A stretch of DNA of 64,000 bases, taken from NCBI RefSeq assembly GCF_902686445.1, contig NC_062214.1:45269454-45333453 (forward strand), read 5' to 3'. The translations under genes and the position numbers were made by a program. The DNA comes from Sciurus carolinensis. Lineage: Eukaryota > Chordata > Mammalia > Rodentia > Sciuridae. Positions 58,740 to 64,000 of this stretch are shown here, piece after piece (position 1 is the first letter of the stretch; every line of letters begins with the position of its first letter). The notes beneath the pieces were generated by a model that made no database searches, was not told the origin of the DNA, and was given only the letters and a program-made list of their open reading frames with translations.

Positions 58740-59760
58740 TTTGATGTTGTCCTACCTAACTTCTCACTCCACTTGAGGCCCTTCTAGACATTTCCACCAG
58801 AGTACCAACTGTTACTTCACATTCAACCTGTGTGATAGTCAGCTTCCCTCCCAAACCAACCTTCCCTTACTGTATCCCTCTTTCTATTGATGGTGTCAAT
58901 ATTTGTCAAAATCCAGACTACTAACTTTTACACTATTCTCTTTTCATTAAAGCAAATCTCTTGTGCCTTGAAATTTTCCTTGGAGTCATCCCTTCATTTC
59001 AATCTCCACAAGCCTACATGAGGAAGTCATTGCCACTTAACAAATTTCTCCTTCCTCCAGTCTCTCCTGGTTCATTGCTTTCTGCACACTGCTTTCAATC
59101 ATTCTTGTCCCTGCTCTCCCCAAAGCCTACATCAGTCTCCCATTCTCTATCTCATTCGACTACTTCTTGGCCGTCTTTAGTTTGATTTTTCCCAGATATG
59201 AGAAATCACTGCCCTAAATGTTTTTCCCTCCAAATTATCCCCTATTCAACATTTCCACTATGGCCTACTTAATTCTTTCACTCAGCATCAGGAACCCAGT
59301 AACCACTGGCCTCTTTGTTTTTGGTTCCTCCACTCTCTCCTACATTCCATTGCTGCAGTAATCTTGCTTATACATCATTTCACCAAGCCACACCTCAGCT
59401 CAAGTATGCAGAAAGGCTTACCATTTCATATCATGTCAAATCTAAACTTTGCCTAACTATCATCACCTGGCCCTATAAGCCAAATTTCTCACCCACCCTT
59501 ACCTTTTCTTTCTTTAGGAACAAGTCTCCTCCACTTCTTATGTTCTATGAATGCCTTAGGTTTACTCCCAATTGTATAACTTCATTCAAACTTTGTCCTG
59601 TGCTCAGTCAAAGTTTGTTTAATTTCTTAAGATCTGTGGGATCTTTTATGGCTGTCTATCACATTTCATGCTTTACCTATCAACTCTATCCAGTTAGACT
59701 CTATCCAGTACTTGTTTTGAATTATCCCTAGTAGTTCCTTGTTTTATGGGTAAATCTCAT
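58740..59760 (+). mobile_element. L2-like LINE, diverged
   Basis: 'CCTTGGAGTCATCCCTTCAT', 'TTGCTGCAGTAATCTTGCTT', 'ATCATGTCAAATCTAAACTT' and 'CACCTGGCCCTATAAGCC' resemble the L2 ORF2 3' half in order. Very diverged. Confidence 0.4.
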
Positions 59761-60899
59761 GTGCTCCAAAAGCAAGCCCATATTGAGATCTGTTTTGCTC
59801 TCCCATTGCTTAATGCAAAGTAAATGTATGATGCACATTGCTAAATTGAAAGTCCATTTCCAAATATTTCTTTAAGTGTACAGTATTGTCTTTTAAATTT
59901 GGCTTAAGTGACAAAGGGATAATTCCCACAATAATTCAGCCTTATGTTTCTTAGGCTATCTATATAAAACTTCCTTAGAAGATAAAACAAAAAGCCACAA
60001 ACACACAAAGTGTTAAAAATGTGCCAAGTTAATGGCAAGTGGCATATGAGTCAACTGGTTCAGGAAGGAAAGAAAGATCTTGACTTATTCCTAATGCCAG
60101 TATAAATATGGATACATACTTCAAACATTAAAAGCATGTTTCAGAGTTATATCTGTTTTGTGTTCTTAGGTACCTTGTGATGAGGTTCGAGTTTGAAAAG
60201 GGACCATATGAAACACAAATGAGGTCATCAAGATTACATGAATTTGTCTGGGGGCACTTAAATCCTTTCAAATGCTTTCTAAACTTTTCTAGAATCTAGG
60301 TATAGTTAGAAGGTTATTATATCACCAATATCAGAGGGTAATAAATTTTTGGAGACTGAGCAATATAAGCATTGAGACATAAAGAGTAAGGATTAACTTA
60401 ATCCAAGCACACTGCACTTGTCTGAGATAAGGAATAAGTATGTTCTATATCAATAAGAATTAGCATATTCTTGAATTTATAAATTGTAATTAGGGATGGC
60501 TGAACCAGTTTGATCAAAGAATTTGCCAATGCTTTAAGCCAAAACTTAATATTTTGGTGGAGATCTTGCTTTACCATAAAGATCAAGGTATTGCTCCTGA
60601 TGTTTCTAAGCTGTTAGAAAATCAAAATCAATATTTCTTGCTCTTCAGCACTTAAGAAAATTTCAGACTAAAGAAAAATGGGATTACATCATCTTAAGAC
60701 CCTTAAAACAGGCTCTACAGGGTAGCCTGGGAAAAGTGACTAGAATACACTAGGGACCCACATTGCTGGGGCTCTGCGGCCAGATAATTTCATTGCAAGA
60801 ATTAGGGTCACATACAGCATAAGAGAGAATGGACAAGGGCAGGTAGCTCCTGAAGGTCAGAAGTATATGCTGGATCATGATGACCTCTTAATGTACTTC

Positions 60900-61060
60900 C
60901 GGAAAACAGTTGATGATCTTGGGTTGGTAAGCCACCACCTCCCCCCAAGTCTGTTTTTACATTTATAAAAGTAGAAAATGATGATAATATCTGTCCTCCT
61001 GACCTCACAGGATGTCATAAAACTCCACTGAGACAATACATGCTAAAATATGTCGGAAAC
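60900..61060 (+). mobile_element. MIR fragment
   Basis: 'AAAAGTAGAAAATGATGATA' and 'CACAGGATGTCATAAAACTC' fit MIR. Confidence 0.5.
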
Positions 61061-61182
61061 AACATGAAGTTCTTCCAAAAAGTAAGATTTCAGCAATCAG
61101 CAATGATACCAATGTGATGTCATACCAGTATATAAATTGAATGATTGGATAATTAATGTCATGGGAATTTCAAAGGAAACTT

Positions 61183-61275
61183 TCTTTTTTTTTTTTGGTG
61201 ATGCTGGGGATTGAACCCAGGGCCTTGTGCATGCAAGGCAAGCACTCTACCAACTGAACCATATCCCTAGCTCCC
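61183..61275 (-). mobile_element. ID-type SINE with 12-bp target-site duplication
   Basis: Plus strand: T-run, GGTGATGCTGGGGATTGAAC, CCAGGGCCTTGTGCATGCAA, ACTGAACCATATCCCTAGCT. CAAAGGAAACTT flanks at 61171-61182 and 61276-61287. Confidence 0.94.
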
Positions 61276-61539
61276 CAAAGGAAACTTGATAAGCAAACTA
61301 TAGCTTCTGAATAGTTGGAAAGGCTTTATTGGGGAATTAGGATTTTGGATGCTAGAAGAAAAAAGGAGGGTAAATGGAGGAAGGGAGGGTGCATTAAATG
61401 AGCTGGAGTGCAGGAGACATTGTAAACACTAATACCAAGATAAAGAATTGGAAGGAAGAATCATGGGATGAGCTGAAGAAACCTAAGCAGAAGATCAATG
61501 TGCCAACAGTAAGCAGCCAGTTGTTTTTCATATTTCATT

Positions 61540-61690
61540 TCATTTAAACTTCACAAACTACCCTTACAAGGTGGGCGTTCTGATTTCCATTTGCGAAGAA
61601 GGAAACTGAGGCTCAGAGAGCTTTATCTGGCTCAAGGCTACACATTAGTAGATGGAACCGAGCAAAAAACTCATATTTTTCTGAGGCCAA
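61540..61690 (-). mobile_element. MIR SINE, reverse
   Basis: 'GAAGGAAACTGAGGCTCAGA' and 'GGCTCAAGGCTACACATTAG' are clear reversed MIR landmarks. Confidence 0.75.
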
Positions 61691-62689
61691 AATTTGTATT
61701 CTTTCTTTTATGCCTTGGGTCAGGATTTATAAAGTAATGGAATACCCCAGAAATCTCAATGGGGCTGGGAGGTAGAGGGTTAGAGTCGGTGGGAACAACA
61801 TGGCCTGAATAATGGGTAGGGAAAAATTCCTCCTTCTCCACAACCTTATTTCGGTAATGAACAGTCTCATTTTCTTCAAATCACTTTAGTATGCTAATTT
61901 CCTAAATCATCAAACTTATTCAGGTTTCTCTTTCTCTCTGGCTCCAGCAAAAAGAAAGAGAAGATAATTGCAGTCAAGCTAACCCACCTTTTTAAACACC
62001 CAGGGAACAACCTCCTAGCTCTTGCTTCTTCTCCACCCAAACCACCTCCTCTGGAAATAAACATATTACTAACGCCAGAGTTGCCACAGGACCAGAATTA
62101 CAGGACAGTCAACAATAGGAAATGATATTGCAAATACAATTGAGAGCATAATACACACAAGAGCTTTGTCATATTCCCTTACCAAACTTCCTCTTACAAA
62201 TATCCTCTCATAACTGGGACATGATGCTATTAGCCAAAGCATCTCAGCAGGGTTGAAACAGAGAGCCCCTGAATCTCATTATGATTAATTGGTCATAACA
62301 GAAACTTTAAACAATTGGTTCATGATGTAATTATGACATGTGCTTCCTTTGATGAACTCTCCCATGGGCTGCAGGAAATAGGCCAGTAAGGAAGTGTACG
62401 TGCACCAGGCTCACGAGATGGACTGAAACTACCAGTTGTGTTTCTCCACCCACAGGTCAACTATTTGCTGAATCCCTATCAAAGAATTAGAACTAGTTTC
62501 GAAGAAAAATAAAGCACATGATATAATGTCACTCAGGACTTAAAACCAAGGTCTTACAACACAGGGAACTTTCCCTGAGATTTCTCTAGAGCTCGTGGTG
62601 TTCAGAGCTCTTAATGACTATCATTGCCGACTGCTCTTATCTCTCTCCTTTCTTTCTGAGGGGAAATTGGGCTATAAAAGGCAATGTTT

Positions 62690-62840
62690 TCATAATTATA
62701 GGAGCTGAGTTGCCCAGGTTTGAATCCCAGCTTTGCCACTTCCTTACAACTTTGTTTTCAAGCATTTTAACTTCTCCAAATTTCCTTGCTCTCAGAATGC
62801 GGATCAAGTACATGACAATCCTATGGGGAAACCTACTGCA
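62690..62840 (+). mobile_element. MIR SINE
   Basis: 'GTTGCCCAGGTTTGAATCCC' and 'AGCTTTGCCACTTCCTTACA' match MIR. Confidence 0.7.
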
Positions 62841-63089
62841 TCTTGCAGTAAGAGTTGATTCCCCAACCCCACACATCTTCCCTTTCCTCTTAGCCTGGGT
62901 TAAAGTCCCCAGGCAATCAGTCTAGTGGTTCCTTTGTATAGACCCCCACCTCCCTTGCTCCTCTTTCTTATTAGTTTTCTCTTGATAGCACCTTAATCCT
63001 GGTGAAATCAAATGCTCCATCTTTGTGCTTGCCCCTGGGTCACTGGATGTGACTGAACAATAGCATCACCACACTAAATGTCCTCCTTT

Positions 63090-63680
63090 TAAATTCATGA
63101 TTATGAACTTCAAGTGTGCCCCTAATCCTGCTTGCTAAACCCACATATTGTCCTAGATTATTTGTTCTGCACTAAGGAAATGGAAGCAATAAAATTACAA
63201 TTCATTCTTCTATGCACCACTGTGAGAACCCACTTACCTGCTTTCATCACTAATTCTGAACAAGCTGCCTAAGCTCCAATTTAAGCCATTCCCTCCACCT
63301 GCATCCCAATCACAGATTCTATGCCCTCTTACCTCTCCTGGAAGTGTCTCTAGCCACTCTCCTTTCTCTTTCACATCATCCATGTTCCTCTTTTTGCTGG
63401 GTCATTGCAGTTCATGTATGTACTACTACATCTCCCACATGGAAGTCTCAAAGCCTCTCTTCTAACTCCACTTTCCTCTCCAGCTACTGCCCCACTTCTC
63501 AAATCTCTTTTTTAAGAACTCCTCGATGCAGTTGTTATTACTGGCTCTTTCCAATTCAATTCCCATTCTTTCTTAAGCCCACTAGATTTCAGCTCTGCCC
63601 TCATCACTTTTCAGTGTTGCTGGTCTCTTCTACCTCATTAATTTGGCAGTTAGTTCTTTACCATCATCTCACTTTACCTG
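63090..63680 (+). mobile_element. L2 LINE fragment
   Basis: 'CTCTCCAGCTACTGCCCCAC', 'CAGTGTTGCTGGTCTCTTCT' and surrounding pyrimidine-rich sequence fit L2 ORF2 upstream of its RT core. Non-coding. Confidence 0.45.
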
Positions 63681-64000
63681 TAGCAGACTTGGAAACAACC
63701 GAGTACTTTCTTCTCTGAGAGGTGTCTGTCTGCACTTGATGTTCCAGTTATTAGGACTGTGTAACAAATGATCCCCAAACTTAATGACTTATTATTTTGC
63801 TCATGGATCTGCAATCTGGACAGGGCATGGTGGGGACAACTCATTTCTGCCCCACTTGGTGTTAGCTGGGGTGGCCCGAAGGTTTGACCTGGAATAATCT
63901 GAAATTCATTCACTCATATACCTGCTGCCTGGGTTGGAAAGACTCAAACTCCTAGAACACTTGTGCCACCTTGGCATCTCTGTCCCTATTTCTCTGTGTG

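Larger units (their letters stand above)
30216..64000. other. Gene-poor DNA upstream of RALGAPA2
   Basis: About 34 kb with no splice-supported or intact single-exon gene on either strand. Open frames are short (mostly under 110 codons) and overlap repeats or lack codon structure. Unassigned stretches over 300 bp: 30670-31580, 33400-34200, 34380-35600, 37730-39550, 41930-43020, 44470-46120, 50310-51580, 54650-56340, 59790-60890, 61700-62680 and 63690-64000. In 41930-42360 and 44800-45640 the sequence looks like old LTR or other dispersed repeat, but I cannot name the family. Confidence 0.75.

Noticed and set aside
59315..59731. 138-codon open frame
   Set aside because: Lies in a diverged L2-like segment. 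The frame does not match the LINE protein and shows no domain.
1..64000. CRISPR array, operon, prophage, insertion sequence, riboswitch or rRNA gene
   Set aside because: The window is mammalian. No regular spaced repeats, bacterial-type gene clusters or rRNA sequence were seen.

Overview
The window is mammalian nuclear DNA, most likely from a squirrel-family rodent (Sciuridae). The taxon call is an inference from repeats. There are many tRNA-derived ID-type SINEs (box-B-like GGTTCGATCC, A-rich tails) and several dimeric B1-dID SINEs (Alu/B1-like half joined to an ID half). I saw no primate Alu dimers and no mouse/rat B2 or B4 SINEs. The rest is mammalian background: L2, MIR, old L1 and MaLR LTRs.

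Only one protein-coding gene is supported. It is the 5' end of RALGAPA2, on the minus strand, which encodes the catalytic alpha-2 subunit of the Ral GTPase-activating complex. Coding exon 1 (29516-29621) lies in a CpG island (about 29225-30215). Exon 2 is at 6036-6146 and exon 3 at 2046-2098. The three exons have canonical splice sites, agree in phase (1, then 1, then 0) and encode residues 1-90 without interruption. Exon 4 and everything after it, including the C-terminal Rap/Ran-GAP domain, lie beyond position 1.

Layout: 1-2045 is the start of intron 3; 2099-6035 is intron 2; 6147-29515 is intron 1 (23.4 kb, rich in repeats). 29225-30215 is the CpG-island promoter, with GC boxes, a CACGTG E-box and two ZNF143-like elements. 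From about 30216 to 64000 is gene-poor DNA upstream of RALGAPA2, in which I find no intact gene. It holds a graveyard of LINE, SINE and LTR copies.

I found no undescribed multi-gene system. The most unusual structures are: (1) a perfect inverted repeat with two 131-bp arms and a 529-bp spacer at 32536-33326; (2) a LINE-1 fragment at 47800-49693 that keeps its 5' UTR and part of ORF1 but has no 3' half and no poly(A), yet has a perfect 15-bp flanking direct repeat; (3) nested or composite SINE insertions with intact target-site duplications; (4) a possible alternative splice donor and a two-codon upstream ORF in the RALGAPA2 promoter.
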